The notes below the pieces were generated by a model that saw only the letters and a program-made list of their open reading frames with translations, was not told the DNA's origin and searched no databases. The position numbers were made by a program, and so were the translations under genes. Positions 44,202 to 54,427 of a stretch of 64,000 nt of DNA are shown here, piece by piece. The stretch spans positions 282,613 to 346,612 of the forward strand of contig CACGDY010000001.1 in NCBI GenBank assembly GCA_902571915.1, written 5' to 3'. The stretch is from an uncultured Pelagibacteraceae bacterium (GTDB lineage Bacteria; Pseudomonadota; Alphaproteobacteria; Pelagibacterales; Pelagibacteraceae). The first letter of the stretch is position 1. Each line of letters begins with the position of its first letter.

Positions 44202-47057
44202 ATGATTAAAAAGATAGTTATTAAGGGAGCAAAAGAACACAATTTAAAGAATATATCTTTAGAAATACCAAAAGATAAATTTGTTGTTATAACAGGCCTA
44301 TCAGGGTCTGGGAAATCATCACTTGCATTCGATACCGTTTACGCTGAGGGACAAAGAAGATATGTGGAAAGTTTGTCTGCCTATGCAAGACAATTTTTAG
44401 ACAAGATGAAAAAACCTAATGTTGATTTTATTGAAGGTTTAAGCCCAGCAATTTCCATCGAGCAAAAAAATACATCAAAAAACCCAAGATCAACTGTAGC
44501 AACTGTAACTGAAATTTATGATTATATGAGAGTTCTATATGCAAGAGTAGGAACTCCTTTCTCACCTTTTACTGGTAAGCCTATTGAGTCTCAGACTATC
44601 TCTCAAATAGTAGATAAGATTAAAAAACTCCCAAAAAAATCTACTATATACCTTTTTGCACCTGTTGTAAGAGGACGTAAAGGTGAATATAAAAAAGATA
44701 TTTTAAACTATAAAAAAAGAGGTTTTAGAAAAATTAAAATAGACAATATTCTTTACGATATCGACAAAGTTCCTGAATTAAATAAAAAATTAAAACATGA
44801 TATATCTATTTTAATAGACAGAATTGTTTTGAATTCTTCTTTAGGAAATAGATTGGCAGAAAGTATTGAAACTTCAGTTAATATTGCAAATGGTCTTTTA
44901 TTTGTCGAATATGAGGATGAAACTTTGCCAAAAAAATTTAGGAAAATTGAAAAATTAATTTTTTCAACTAAATTTGCTTGTCCTGAAAGTGGTTTTACAA
45001 TTGAAGAAATTGAACCAAGATTATTTTCATTTAACAGTCCATTCGGAGCTTGTGAGGAGTGTGAGGGCATAGGTATCAAATTAAATGTTGATCCAAAATT
45101 AGTTATACCTGATGAAAAAAAAAGTATATCCGATGGAGCAATTGAACCTTGGGCTAAGACGACTACATTATATTATGCACAAACTTTAGCTTCATTGGCC
45201 AAGCATTATGAATTTTCTCTTGATGATAAATGGTCAAAACTTCCAAAAAAGATCAAAGAAATTATTCTTTATGGTTCAGACGAGGAAGAAATAAAATTTT
45301 CATATGACGATGGTTATGAAAAATATTCTCATAAAAAAAGTTTTGAAGGTGTAATCAACAATCTTGAAAGAAGATATTTAGAAACTGATAGTGATTGGAA
45401 AAGAGAGGAAATATCTCAATATCAATCAGATTCAAACTGTGAAAGATGTAACGGACATAGATTAAAAGATGAGGCTTTATGCGTAAAAATAGATGGATTA
45501 CATATTAGTGAAGTAACAAAGAAATCAATTAACGACGCAGCTACTTGGTTTAAAGAACTTAAAAAAAAGTTAGATGAAAGACAGTTTAAAATAGCTGAAC
45601 ATATTTTAAAAGAAATAAACGAGAGGTTAAACTTTTTATTAAATGTAGGACTAGACTATTTAACACTGTCAAGAGAGTCTGGTACATTGTCAGGTGGTGA
45701 AGCTCAAAGAATTAGGCTAGCTTCACAAATAGGTTCAGGATTGACAGGTGTATTGTATGTTTTAGATGAACCCTCTATAGGACTTCATCAAAAAGACAAT
45801 GTAAAATTAATTAATGCTCTAAAAAGATTACGTGATTTAGGAAATACAGTTATTGTAGTCGAACACGATACTGAGACGATGGAAAATGCTGATCATATAA
45901 TAGATCTTGGTCCTGAAGCTGGAAATAAAGGTGGACAAGTTATTGCATCAGGCACATGTAAAGAAATTAGCAATAATAGAAATAGTATTACAGGAAAATA
46001 TCTTTCAAAAAAATATAAAATTGAAATTCCAAAAAAAAGAAGATTAGCCAAAAATGGAAGGTTTTTAGAAATTACAGGTGCAACTGGCAATAATTTAGAC
46101 AATGTAAATTTAAAAATTCCACTTGGTAGTCTGACATGTGTTACTGGGGTATCTGGAAGTGGAAAATCTACACTTATTTTACAAACTCTTTTTAATGCTT
46201 TAAATTTGACGCTTAACAATAATAAATCGAGAAAAATTCCTAAACCATTTAAGAATTTTAAAGGAACAGAATTAATTGATAAAATTATAGATATCGATCA
46301 ATCACCAATTGGAAGAACACCTCGATCTAACCCAGCAACTTATACAGGTGCATTTGGACCTATCAGGGACTGGTTTACAAGTTTGCCAGAGTCTAAAAGT
46401 AGAGGGTATAAACCAGGGAGATTTTCATTCAATGTAAGAGGTGGTAGATGTGAAGCGTGTGAAGGAGATGGAGTAATAACTTATGAAATGCACTTTTTAC
46501 CAGACGTTTATATACAATGTGATGAATGTAAAGGAACTAGATATAATAGAGAAACTCTAGAAATTAAGTTTAAAGATAAAAGTATTGCAGATGTTCTAGA
46601 TATGACAGTTGACGAAGGTTGTGAATATTTTGAAAATATATCAAATATAAAATCCAAATTATTGACTTTAAAAAAAGTTGGACTTGGATATATAAAAATT
46701 GGACAACAGGCAACTACACTATCTGGCGGAGAAGCTCAAAGAATTAAGCTTGCAAAAGAATTGTCAAAAAGATCAACTGGAAGAACTATGTATATTTTAG
46801 ATGAACCTACTACTGGATTACATCAGCATGATATAAAAAAATTATTAGAAATCTTACATACTTTTGTTGCTTTAGGGAATACAGTAGTCGTAATTGAGCA
46901 TAATTTGGATGTTATCAAAACAGCTGATTATATTGTTGATATGGGGCCTGAAGGTGGTGTCAAAGGGGGTAAAATTATCGCAGAGGGAAAACCTGAGGAA
47001 ATATCTAAAATTGATATGAGTTATACCGGTAGATTTCTAAAAGAATTGCTAAATTAA
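44202..47057 (+). CDS. uvrA: Excinuclease ABC subunit A
   Basis: Damage-recognition ATPase of nucleotide excision repair, 951 residues. Two ABC units: Walker [14 protein letters not shown] near residue 30 and [13 protein letters not shown] near residue 647; signatures [16 protein letters not shown] and [16 protein letters not shown]; Walker [13 protein letters not shown] and [12 protein letters not shown]. The C-terminal zinc module is intact (RCEACEGDG and QCDECKGTR). The first zinc finger reads ACPESG with CEECEG, so the second Cys is Ser; this variant is also common in other Alphaproteobacteria as far as I recall. Confidence 0.97.
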   Translation: MIKKIVIKGAKEHNLKNISLEIPKDKFVVITGLSGSGKSSLAFDTVYAEGQRRYVESLSAYARQFLDKMKKPNVDFIEGLSPAISIEQKNTSKNPRSTVATVTEIYDYMRVLYARVGTPFSPFTGKPIESQTISQIVDKIKKLPKKSTIYLFAPVVRGRKGEYKKDILNYKKRGFRKIKIDNILYDIDKVPELNKKLKHDISILIDRIVLNSSLGNRLAESIETSVNIANGLLFVEYEDETLPKKFRKIEKLIFSTKFACPESGFTIEEIEPRLFSFNSPFGACEECEGIGIKLNVDPKLVIPDEKKSISDGAIEPWAKTTTLYYAQTLASLAKHYEFSLDDKWSKLPKKIKEIILYGSDEEEIKFSYDDGYEKYSHKKSFEGVINNLERRYLETDSDWKREEISQYQSDSNCERCNGHRLKDEALCVKIDGLHISEVTKKSINDAATWFKELKKKLDERQFKIAEHILKEINERLNFLLNVGLDYLTLSRESGTLSGGEAQRIRLASQIGSGLTGVLYVLDEPSIGLHQKDNVKLINALKRLRDLGNTVIVVEHDTETMENADHIIDLGPEAGNKGGQVIASGTCKEISNNRNSITGKYLSKKYKIEIPKKRRLAKNGRFLEITGATGNNLDNVNLKIPLGSLTCVTGVSGSGKSTLILQTLFNALNLTLNNNKSRKIPKPFKNFKGTELIDKIIDIDQSPIGRTPRSNPATYTGAFGPIRDWFTSLPESKSRGYKPGRFSFNVRGGRCEACEGDGVITYEMHFLPDVYIQCDECKGTRYNRETLEIKFKDKSIADVLDMTVDEGCEYFENISNIKSKLLTLKKVGLGYIKIGQQATTLSGGEAQRIKLAKELSKRSTGRTMYILDEPTTGLHQHDIKKLLEILHTFVALGNTVVVIEHNLDVIKTADYIVDMGPEGGVKGGKIIAEGKPEEISKIDMSYTGRFLKELLN

Positions 47058-47105
47058 TTAAATTTTTAAGATTAAAAAAAATCCAAATTAGTATATATTA
47101 TTTTA

Positions 47106-47708
47106 ATGAGTAATTTATTATCTTCTTTATCTAAAACAATCCATGCCTCATTAGCTGTCTCAGTATTATTATTTTTAGGTCTATTTTACTTAAATGACGG
47201 TTTTAGTTTTGATATATTGTTCTGGAGTTGGATTACTAGATATTTCCATGTAGTTGTAGGAATTATGTGGATTGGTTTATTATGGTATTTTAACTTCGTC
47301 CAAATTCCAAATATGACAAAAATTCCAGATGAACAAAAACCTGCAATAGGTAAGGTAATTGCCCCAGCAGCACTTTTTTATTTTAGATGGGGTGCGGCTT
47401 TAACAATCTTATCTGGCCTAATACTAGCTGGTTTGAATGGTTATTTACACGATGCTATGACACTGAGTATTGGTTCAGGAGTTCCTAAACACACAGCAAT
47501 AGGAATAGGAATGTGGCTTGGAATAATTATGGCTTTTAATGTTTGGTTTGTCATTTGGCCTAATCAAAAAAGAGCATTGGGTCTTGTCGATTGTGATCCA
47601 GAGTTAAAAGCTAAATCAGCAAAAACGGCTATGCTTTTTTCAAGAACAAATACTTTATTATCTTTACCTATGTTGCTATCAATGGTAGCTGCACAGAATC
47701 TTTATTAA
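47106..47708 (+). CDS. Urate hydroxylase PuuD-like membrane protein (N-terminal domain only)
   Basis: Integral membrane protein of 200 residues with about five helices, matching the Urate_ox_N/DUF989 domain: FWSWITRYFHVVVGIMWIGLLWYFNFVQIP, FYFRWGAALTILSGLIL and MWLGIIMAFNVWFVIWPNQKRALG. Full PuuD proteins add a C-terminal cytochrome c domain, absent here. Conserved His residues in the helices may bind heme. Whether it acts on urate is not shown by its neighbours (uvrA upstream, secF downstream in the opposite direction, overlap of 4 bases). Confidence 0.82.
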   Translation: MSNLLSSLSKTIHASLAVSVLLFLGLFYLNDGFSFDILFWSWITRYFHVVVGIMWIGLLWYFNFVQIPNMTKIPDEQKPAIGKVIAPAALFYFRWGAALTILSGLILAGLNGYLHDAMTLSIGSGVPKHTAIGIGMWLGIIMAFNVWFVIWPNQKRALGLVDCDPELKAKSAKTAMLFSRTNTLLSLPMLLSMVAAQNLY

Positions 47709-48595
47709 GTTTTATCGTCATCCTTTAGTATTGTTTTTTGACTAACATTAAGTCGTACTAAAACAGTATTAGCAATATATATAGAAGAATATGTGCCAAA
47801 AATAACTCCAAAAATCATTGCTAAAGCAAATCCTTTAAGTATCTCACCGCCAAAAAAAAATATTGAAAATAATGCTAATAAAGTTGTTATCGATGTTATT
47901 AGAGTTCTAGATAATGTCTCATTAATTGAAATATTTGTTAATTCAAAAATTTTGATATCGGAATATTTTTTTAAATTTTCTCTTACTCTATCAAAAATTA
48001 CTACTGTGTCATTCATGGAGTATCCAACGATTGTCAGGACAGCAGCTACTATTGATAGATTTATCTCAAGTCCAAGTAAAGAAAAAAATCCCAAAGTAAC
48101 TATTACATCATGAAACAGAGCTATAATTGCACCTAAACTAAATTGCCACTCAAATCTAATCCAGATATAAATGAGCATCAATAACAACGAAACAGTAATT
48201 GCAATTACACCTGATCTTAATAATTCTGAACTTACCTTAGGGCCAACATTTTCAACTCTTCTAAAATCAAAATTATTACCAAAAGATTTGTCTAAAGATT
48301 CTTTAATTTCCTCAATAATATTTTTTTTGTTATTTTGATTTTCAAATTTAATTAAAAAATCATTATCATTGCCAAATTTTTTTACTGAAACGTCACCTAA
48401 ATTCATTTGATTAAACTTATCTCTCAAACTAGAAGTATTTATTTTTTCTTCAGAGGATCTCAATTCTATTAGCGTTCCTCCTTTAAAATCAATTCCAAAA
48501 TTCAGCCCTTTAAAAATGAGTAACAATAAGGAAAAAATGATCAAAAAAGATGAGAGAACATTAAATTGATTATAATATTTGTTAAAAGAAATCAT
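47705..48595 (-). CDS. secF: Protein translocase subunit SecF
   Basis: Membrane partner of SecD that uses the proton gradient to pull exported proteins; 296 residues, six helices. FGIDFKGGTLIELRS in the first periplasmic part, GPKVSSELLRSGVIA, the GYSMNDTVVIFDRVREN signature and the C-terminal helices are all present. It is one base after secD. Confidence 0.96.
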   Translation of the reverse strand: MISFNKYYNQFNVLSSFLIIFSLLLLIFKGLNFGIDFKGGTLIELRSSEEKINTSSLRDKFNQMNLGDVSVKKFGNDNDFLIKFENQNNKKNIIEEIKESLDKSFGNNFDFRRVENVGPKVSSELLRSGVIAITVSLLLMLIYIWIRFEWQFSLGAIIALFHDVIVTLGFFSLLGLEINLSIVAAVLTIVGYSMNDTVVIFDRVRENLKKYSDIKIFELTNISINETLSRTLITSITTLLALFSIFFFGGEILKGFALAMIFGVIFGTYSSIYIANTVLVRLNVSQKTILKDDDKT

Positions 48596-48596
48596 C

Positions 48597-50150
48597 TTAT
48601 AAAATACCGTGTTTATTCTTGTTTTTAGATACGTAAAGAACAGTCAGAAGTCTAGCTATAAAATAAACAGAAAATAAAGTTGTAAATATTCCAACTCCCA
48701 GAGTAATTGAGAAACCTTTAATAGGACCTGATCCCATAAAAAATAATATCAAAGCAGCTAATAAAGTTGTTATATTAGCATCGAGAATCGCTGTTTTTGA
48801 TTTAGTGTAGCCACTATCAAAGGCAATTAGATTATTTTTTTCATTTTTAAGTTCTTCTTTTATTCTTTCGAATATCAAAACGTTCGCATCAACTGCCATA
48901 CCAACAGTTAAAATAATACCAGCAATACCAGGTAATGTTAGAGTAGCTTCAAATAAAGTTAAAACTCCAATTAAAAGAAATAAATTTATAATTAATGCAA
49001 TATTAGTAATTAATCCAAAAACTTTATATTTAAAGAATATAAATAAAACTACTAATGCAAAACCAATTAGTAATGCTATTTTACCAGCGTCAATAGAGTC
49101 TTGACCTAAATCTGGACCCACTGTTCTTTCTTCAATAATATTTAATGGCGCAGGTAGAGCTCCAGAACGTAATAGCAAAGCTAAATCAGTAGCTGATTGA
49201 AATGTAAAACCACCACTTATTTGCCCGCTTCCACTAGCTATAGTATCTCTTATTACTGGTGCACTGATTATTTTTCCATCTAAAACTATTGCAAGTTGCC
49301 TTCCTATACCTGTTGCAGTTGCTTTACCAAATCTTTTTGCACCAACTCTGTCCAAAGTAAATGTAACAACAGTTTCATTTGTTTGACTATCCATACGTGG
49401 TTGAGCATCCAAAAGATTATCTCCACTCATTATTATTCTTTTACTTACTATTGCTTCTTCTTCAGTATCTTCAAACTTTAGTTTTTCAGATCCAAAAGTA
49501 CCAGTGTCACTCAAAGATACAAATCTAAAAGATAAATTTGCTGTTTTTCCAAGCAAAGATTTAATTCTCATTGGGTCATCTAATCCAGGAAGTTCGACTA
49601 GAATTCTGTCATTTCCCCTTTTAAGAATATTTGGTTCATTAGTACCAACTTCATCAACTCTTCTTCTTACAATTTCTAGAGCTTGATCTTGAGATGAAGT
49701 TTTTAACTCAATTAAACCTTGTTTTGAAAAATTTAATATAATGAAATCATTTTCATCTTTTAAATCAAATTGATGAGATTTAAATCTAGGATAATAGGGA
49801 TTGATATCACTTTCTTCATTTGTAAAATCTGTAATAAATTTTTCTTTGTCCATATCACTAATTGTGAAAAAAATTTTTTGATCATTAATTTTAAGATTTT
49901 TAATTTTAATATTTTTTTCTTTATAATAATTTCTTAGCTGTATTGAAAAGTTTTGAAGTTTTTGGTCTATAAGAGGATTGTTATCAATTTCAAGTAGAAG
50001 ATATGAACCACCTTGCAAATCTAAACCTAAATTAATTTTTTTGTTTAAAAAATTATTATCTAATTTTATTAAATTTGATGAGGCAATTAATATTAAGATT
50101 AAAGAGAATAAAATGATAAAAAATATTTTTAATTTTGAAAAATATAACAC
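48597..50150 (-). CDS. secD: Protein translocase subunit SecD
   Basis: 517 residues with six helices and the large periplasmic P1 domain. LGLDLQGGSYLLLEID near residue 43, VELPGLDDP, the conserved ATDLALLLRSGALPAPLNII and GMAVDANVLIFERIKEE are diagnostic. The yajC-secD-secF order on the minus strand is the standard operon; yajC is 17 bases upstream. Confidence 0.96.
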   Translation of the reverse strand: MLYFSKLKIFFIILFSLILILIASSNLIKLDNNFLNKKINLGLDLQGGSYLLLEIDNNPLIDQKLQNFSIQLRNYYKEKNIKIKNLKINDQKIFFTISDMDKEKFITDFTNEESDINPYYPRFKSHQFDLKDENDFIILNFSKQGLIELKTSSQDQALEIVRRRVDEVGTNEPNILKRGNDRILVELPGLDDPMRIKSLLGKTANLSFRFVSLSDTGTFGSEKLKFEDTEEEAIVSKRIIMSGDNLLDAQPRMDSQTNETVVTFTLDRVGAKRFGKATATGIGRQLAIVLDGKIISAPVIRDTIASGSGQISGGFTFQSATDLALLLRSGALPAPLNIIEERTVGPDLGQDSIDAGKIALLIGFALVVLFIFFKYKVFGLITNIALIINLFLLIGVLTLFEATLTLPGIAGIILTVGMAVDANVLIFERIKEELKNEKNNLIAFDSGYTKSKTAILDANITTLLAALILFFMGSGPIKGFSITLGVGIFTTLFSVYFIARLLTVLYVSKNKNKHGIL

Positions 50151-50167
50151 TTTAATTTATTAAAAAA

Positions 50168-50455
50168 TTATTTTTTTACTTCTTGAGAGCTCATTAGACT
50201 CTGAATACCAGTGCCTCTTATAACTTCAACAGTGACATTGTCAGCAATCTCTACTTCAACTTTATCATTATCTACAACTCTAGTTATTACACCCGTTATA
50301 CCTCCAGAAGTGACTACTTTGTCACCTTTTTTTAAACTCTCAACCATCGCTTTATGCTCTTTTACTTTTTTCTGTTGAGGTCTAATTAGAAAAAAATAAA
50401 AAATAACAAAAATTAATATAAGAGGTATAAATTGACCTATTCCTGCGCTATCCAT
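50168..50455 (-). CDS. yajC: Preprotein translocase accessory subunit YajC
   Basis: Single-pass membrane protein of 95 residues in the SecDF-YajC complex. FIPLILIFVIFYFFLIRPQQKK is the membrane helix plus signature, followed by GDKVVTSGGITGVITRV. The 53-base gap upstream, before the serS stop, may hold the operon promoter. Confidence 0.95.
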   Translation of the reverse strand: MDSAGIGQFIPLILIFVIFYFFLIRPQQKKVKEHKAMVESLKKGDKVVTSGGITGVITRVVDNDKVEVEIADNVTVEVIRGTGIQSLMSSQEVKK

Positions 50456-50508
50456 AATTCTCCTTGATTAAAAAGAATTACTATACCAAATGAAGAATTA
50501 AAACAACT

Positions 50509-51768
50509 TTAATTGGACGAAATTTTTTCCAAATTATTCATATAGGGCCTTAATACTTTAGGGACAATAATTGAACCATCTTTTTGTTGGTTATTTTCAA
50601 GAATAGCTATCAAAGTTCTGCCAATAGCTAAACCACTTCCGTTTAAAGTACCAACAAATTCCATTTCTTTTTTTTCATTCTTATATCGACATTTCATTCT
50701 CACAGCCTGAAATGTAGAACAAGATGAGCAAGATGAAATCTCTCTGTATCTATTTTCTGATGGAAGCCATACTTCAATATCATAAGTTTTTTCAGCACTA
50801 AACCCCATATCTCCAGTGCATAAAATTACTTTTCTATACGGAAGTTTTAGTTGATCTAATATATTAGTTGCACAATTTGTCATTCTCTCTAATTCATCTT
50901 GACACTTATTCTGCTCTACAACACTTACTAGTTCAACTTTGTAGAATTGATGTTGTCTAATCATACCTTTTGTATCTTTTCCATAACTACCAGCTTCTTT
51001 TCTAAAGCAAGGGGTTGAAGCAACAAATCTATAAGGAAGTTTTTTTTTATCGATTATTTGCTCTTTCACCATATTAGTTAAAATTACCTCAGCGGTAGGT
51101 ATCAAAAACTTTCTTCCTGTTTTTTCTTCCGTTTTAATTTCAAATTGATCATTTTCAAATTTAGGTAATTGTCCTGTACCAAACATTGTATTTTCTGAAG
51201 CTAAAAGCGGCGGGGATACTTCTTCATATCCATTATTTAAAATATGTGTATCAAGCATAAAATTTGAAAGAGCTCTTTCTAAATGTGCTAACTTATCTCT
51301 TACAAAAACAAATCTTGCTCCAGTTGTTTTTGTTGCAAGATCAAAATTAAGCATGCCTAATTTTTCACCTAATTCATAGTGAGATTTGGGTTTAAAATCA
51401 AAATTAGGAATTTGACCCGTTTTAGAAATCTCAATATTATCTTTTTCTGTATGTCCTTCTGGAACATCTGGGTGAGGTATATTGGGTATATTGGAAAGTA
51501 TACTATCTAATTCTAATTTTATTTTTTTTTGGTCATCTGAAATTTTATCTATACTAGAAGAAATGCTTTTAGATTTTTCAAAAAGATCTTTGTCTTTTGA
51601 CTTCGATATGTCTTTTTTTTGTTGTTCTAATTTTTCTTTTTCTTGTATTGCTTGTCTATTTTGCTCATCTAAAGTTTTTAATTTTGTAAAATCAACATCA
51701 GTGATTCTTTTTTGTATTGCCTTTTTAAAAGCTTCAAAATCTTTTCTGATTTCTTTTAAATTATGCAT
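50509..51768 (-). CDS. serS: Seryl-tRNA synthetase
   Basis: Class II synthetase, 419 residues. An N-terminal coiled coil (residues about 25-100, rich in K/E/Q) that binds the tRNA-Ser long arm is followed by motif 2 (FRKEAGSYGKDTKGMIRQHQFYKVE) and motif 3 (NGSGLAIGRTLIAILEN). A tRNA-Ser gene lies elsewhere in the window (34760). It overlaps tatC by 8 bases. Confidence 0.97.
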   Translation of the reverse strand: MHNLKEIRKDFEAFKKAIQKRITDVDFTKLKTLDEQNRQAIQEKEKLEQQKKDISKSKDKDLFEKSKSISSSIDKISDDQKKIKLELDSILSNIPNIPHPDVPEGHTEKDNIEISKTGQIPNFDFKPKSHYELGEKLGMLNFDLATKTTGARFVFVRDKLAHLERALSNFMLDTHILNNGYEEVSPPLLASENTMFGTGQLPKFENDQFEIKTEEKTGRKFLIPTAEVILTNMVKEQIIDKKKLPYRFVASTPCFRKEAGSYGKDTKGMIRQHQFYKVELVSVVEQNKCQDELERMTNCATNILDQLKLPYRKVILCTGDMGFSAEKTYDIEVWLPSENRYREISSCSSCSTFQAVRMKCRYKNEKKEMEFVGTLNGSGLAIGRTLIAILENNQQKDGSIIVPKVLRPYMNNLEKISSN

Positions 51769-52531
51769 CTGATTTTTTAAAGTTTCTGTTTTCTATTATT
51801 TTTACAGAAAATATAGATAATTCATAGAGTATTAATAATGGTATAGCTAAACCAATTTGAGTTATCGGATCTGGTGGTGTTAATAATGCAGCAGCTGCAA
51901 AAATTATAACAACAACATATTTCCTTCTTTGTTTTAAAAATTCTGAATCAACTAAACCAATTCTTGCTAACAGACTCAAAACAACAGGAAGTTGAAAACT
52001 AATTCCAAATGCAAAAATTAATTTCATAACTAGGGAAAGATACTCATTCACCTTCGCCTCTAATTGAATAGGTAAATTAGTAGAGACTCCTGAGCTTTCA
52101 AATGACAAAAAAAACTTAATAGCTAATGGCATAATCAAATAATAAACAAGCACACCGCCTAAAAAAAATAAAATTGGTGTTAAAACTAAATAAGGTAGAA
52201 TTGCAATTTTCTCATGTTTATATAAACCTGGTGCAATAAACTTCCAAATTTGCATTAATATAAATGGACAAGTAACAAAAAAGGCAGTGAAAAAAGAAAC
52301 CTTTAAGTAAGTTAAAAAAGTTTCTTGTAAAGCTGTAAAAATTAATCTTCTATTTAAATCATCATTTTTTACAGCACTTGCATAAGGTTCAACTAAAAAA
52401 CCATAAATATGTTCTGCAAAAAAATAACAACCAATAAAAAAAATAATTAAAAAAATAAAACTATTAATTAGTCTTTTTCTGAGTTCTGTTAAATGGCTTA
52501 CAAAACTATTGTCTTTATCATCATGACTCAT
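51761..52531 (-). CDS. tatC: Sec-independent translocase TatC
   Basis: Receptor and core of the twin-arginine pathway, 256 residues with six helices. FVSHLTELRKRLINS, QIWKFIAPGLYKHEK and the F-E region PLAIKFFLSF are typical. It overlaps tatB by 11 bases and serS by 8. Confidence 0.96.
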   Translation of the reverse strand: MSHDDKDNSFVSHLTELRKRLINSFIFLIIFFIGCYFFAEHIYGFLVEPYASAVKNDDLNRRLIFTALQETFLTYLKVSFFTAFFVTCPFILMQIWKFIAPGLYKHEKIAILPYLVLTPILFFLGGVLVYYLIMPLAIKFFLSFESSGVSTNLPIQLEAKVNEYLSLVMKLIFAFGISFQLPVVLSLLARIGLVDSEFLKQRRKYVVVIIFAAAALLTPPDPITQIGLAIPLLILYELSIFSVKIIENRNFKKSDA

Positions 52532-52733
52532 CTTTTTTATCTTCTTTTTGGTTTATTTTATCTTTTTCAACGTCAATGTTAGACACTTCATTTTGAATAT
52601 TATTTAAATATCTTTTAGTTGAACCAATCCATGAACCAACTTTTTTTAACATTATTGGAAAATCTTTTGGCCCAAGAACAACTATCGCTATAGCTACTAC
52701 AATTAGTATTTCAAACCAACCAATTGTAGGCAT
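52521..52733 (-). CDS. tatB: Sec-independent translocase TatB, short
   Basis: 70-residue protein with one N-terminal helix and amphipathic segment: PTIGWFEILIVVAIAIVVLGPKDFP, including the Glu of the TatB type at residue 8, then a charged tail. E. coli TatB has about 170 residues, so this one is very short, in line with genome reduction. Confidence 0.88.
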   Translation of the reverse strand: MPTIGWFEILIVVAIAIVVLGPKDFPIMLKKVGSWIGSTKRYLNNIQNEVSNIDVEKDKINQKEDKKDES

Positions 52734-52738
52734 TAGAT

Positions 52739-52939
52739 TTACTCTTTTTTATTTGTATCTTGATTGTCTTCGGAAATATTTTTTGTTTCTTGGTCATCGT
52801 TTACATCAGATGCCATACCTTTTTTAAAACTCTTAATCCCTTTGGCAACATCACCCATTAAACTGGATATTTTTCCTCTTCCGAATAATAAAACTACAAG
52901 TATTACTACTATAGCTATTTGCCAAATTCCTATACTCAT
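52739..52939 (-). CDS. tatA: Sec-independent translocase TatA
   Basis: 66-residue pore-forming component: [20 protein letters not shown], the F-G hinge and the amphipathic helix [18 protein letters not shown], then an acidic tail. It is the first tat gene in the tatA-tatB-tatC-serS order and lies 5 bases before tatB. Confidence 0.94.
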   Translation of the reverse strand: MSIGIWQIAIVVILVVLLFGRGKISSLMGDVAKGIKSFKKGMASDVNDDQETKNISEDNQDTNKKE

Positions 52940-52979
52940 ACAAACTTATAACCTTTTTATTTAATATTTAAAAGATTTT

Positions 52980-53681
52980 TTATTTTTTTTCTTCAGAGTC
53001 TAGAGTGCTATTTAACATTTCATCAATATTTGAATAGATATCCTCTTTTTTATTGTTTTGTTTTTCTTTATAAAATTTCCCTGTTCCAAAAATAGTACTA
53101 TCAATACTAGTATTGTCGATTAATCCTGCTGCTCCTAGCTCATCTACTGTTGGTAAATCAGATAATTTTTGTAAATTAAAATGACTCAAAAAGTCCTCAG
53201 TGGTTACATATTGAATAGGTTTTCCTGGCACATCTTTTCTACCGCCTGGTTTAACCCAGTTTAGTTCCATAAGAATTTCAATGGTATTAGTCCCAAAAGC
53301 TACACCTCTAATTTCTTCAATTTCAGCTCTAGTTACAGGCTGGTGATAAACAATTATTGATAATGTTTCAATGGCAGCCTTAGAAAGTTTTTTTTCTACT
53401 GTTTTTTCTTGTGCCATCAAATTAGATAAATTTGGAGAAGTTCTAAAAGACCATCTCTTAGAAATACAAACTAAATTTATTCCCCTTCCAGAATATTCTT
53501 TTTGTATTTTTTCCAATATTTTCTCAATATCTACATTTTTAGATATTTTGCTTTGAATAGTTTCTATATTTAAAGGTTCGGCTGCAGCGAAAATTATTGC
53601 TTCAATTTCTTTTTCAACTTGTGATAATTTTGAAGGGAAAGAAATAATATTATTTTTTTTGTTAAATTTTTTTTTTATCAT
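52980..53681 (-). CDS. scpB: Segregation and condensation protein ScpB
   Basis: Winged-helix partner of SMC-ScpA, 233 residues: KEIEAIIFAAAEPLNIETI, FRTSPNLSNLM, LSIIVYHQPVTRAEIEEIRG and the later KPIQYVTTEDFLSHF. C-terminal tail is acidic and disordered. It overlaps scpA by 4 bases. The tatA gene follows after 40 bases. Confidence 0.94.
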   Translation of the reverse strand: MIKKKFNKKNNIISFPSKLSQVEKEIEAIIFAAAEPLNIETIQSKISKNVDIEKILEKIQKEYSGRGINLVCISKRWSFRTSPNLSNLMAQEKTVEKKLSKAAIETLSIIVYHQPVTRAEIEEIRGVAFGTNTIEILMELNWVKPGGRKDVPGKPIQYVTTEDFLSHFNLQKLSDLPTVDELGAAGLIDNTSIDSTIFGTGKFYKEKQNNKKEDIYSNIDEMLNSTLDSEEKK

Positions 53682-54418
53682 TTTGTTTCTTTTATATATA
53701 TATCTTCAAATAGATTATCTTGTTTTATTTCTAAATTTCCTTCTTTGACTAATTCTAATGAACCAGCAAATATGCCTGCTTGTCCAGTTTTCTTATATTT
53801 TTGATTTTTCTTAAAATCATTAGGTATTAAATCATCTAATTTTTTCCAATCTAAAAGTTGGCCAAAGAAGTTTTTAATAGTGCTGATTCCTTCTTCCGTT
53901 GTAAAAACTGGTAACTTTGGGATATTTATTTTTTGAAAATCTTTTGTCATAATAATGGATGAATAAGTCTTCAATAATTCAAATAAATTTAGTTTATACT
54001 CACTATTATAAATTGGTTTGATACCTAATTTCATTCCTCTCGATCTAATTTCTCTTCCTAATCTTTTTCTTTTAAGCATTTGATCAGATAATAAACGTAT
54101 CAACTCAAGTTTTTTTAATTGTAATTTTAATCTTTCTGCTACCTCATTAACTTTAAATTCTTCCTCAGGTGAGCTTGGAAGTAACAGTTTAGACTTTAAA
54201 TAAGCTAACCATGTTGCCATTAACAAATATTCTGAAGCAATTTCCAGGTTTAATTCATTTTCCTTTTTAATAAAATCATTAAATTGATCTGCTAATTTTG
54301 TAATTGAAATATCTTCTAAATTTACTTTCTGCGTTTTAGCTAATTCTAATAAAACATCAAGCGGGCCATTATAATTTTCAATATCAACACTAAACAATGA
54401 AGAATCCTTTTCTGACAT
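53678..54418 (-). CDS. scpA: Segregation and condensation protein ScpA
   Basis: Kleisin subunit of the SMC condensin, 246 residues: YNGPLDVLLELAKTQKVNLEDISI near the N-terminus, EYLLMATWLAYLKSKLLLP, and a C-terminal winged helix ending in AGIFAGSLELVKEGNLEIKQ. nagZ precedes it by 9 bases. Confidence 0.94.
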   Translation of the reverse strand: MSEKDSSLFSVDIENYNGPLDVLLELAKTQKVNLEDISITKLADQFNDFIKKENELNLEIASEYLLMATWLAYLKSKLLLPSSPEEEFKVNEVAERLKLQLKKLELIRLLSDQMLKRKRLGREIRSRGMKLGIKPIYNSEYKLNLFELLKTYSSIIMTKDFQKINIPKLPVFTTEEGISTIKNFFGQLLDWKKLDDLIPNDFKKNQKYKKTGQAGIFAGSLELVKEGNLEIKQDNLFEDIYIKETK

Positions 54419-54427
54419 TTAAAGATA

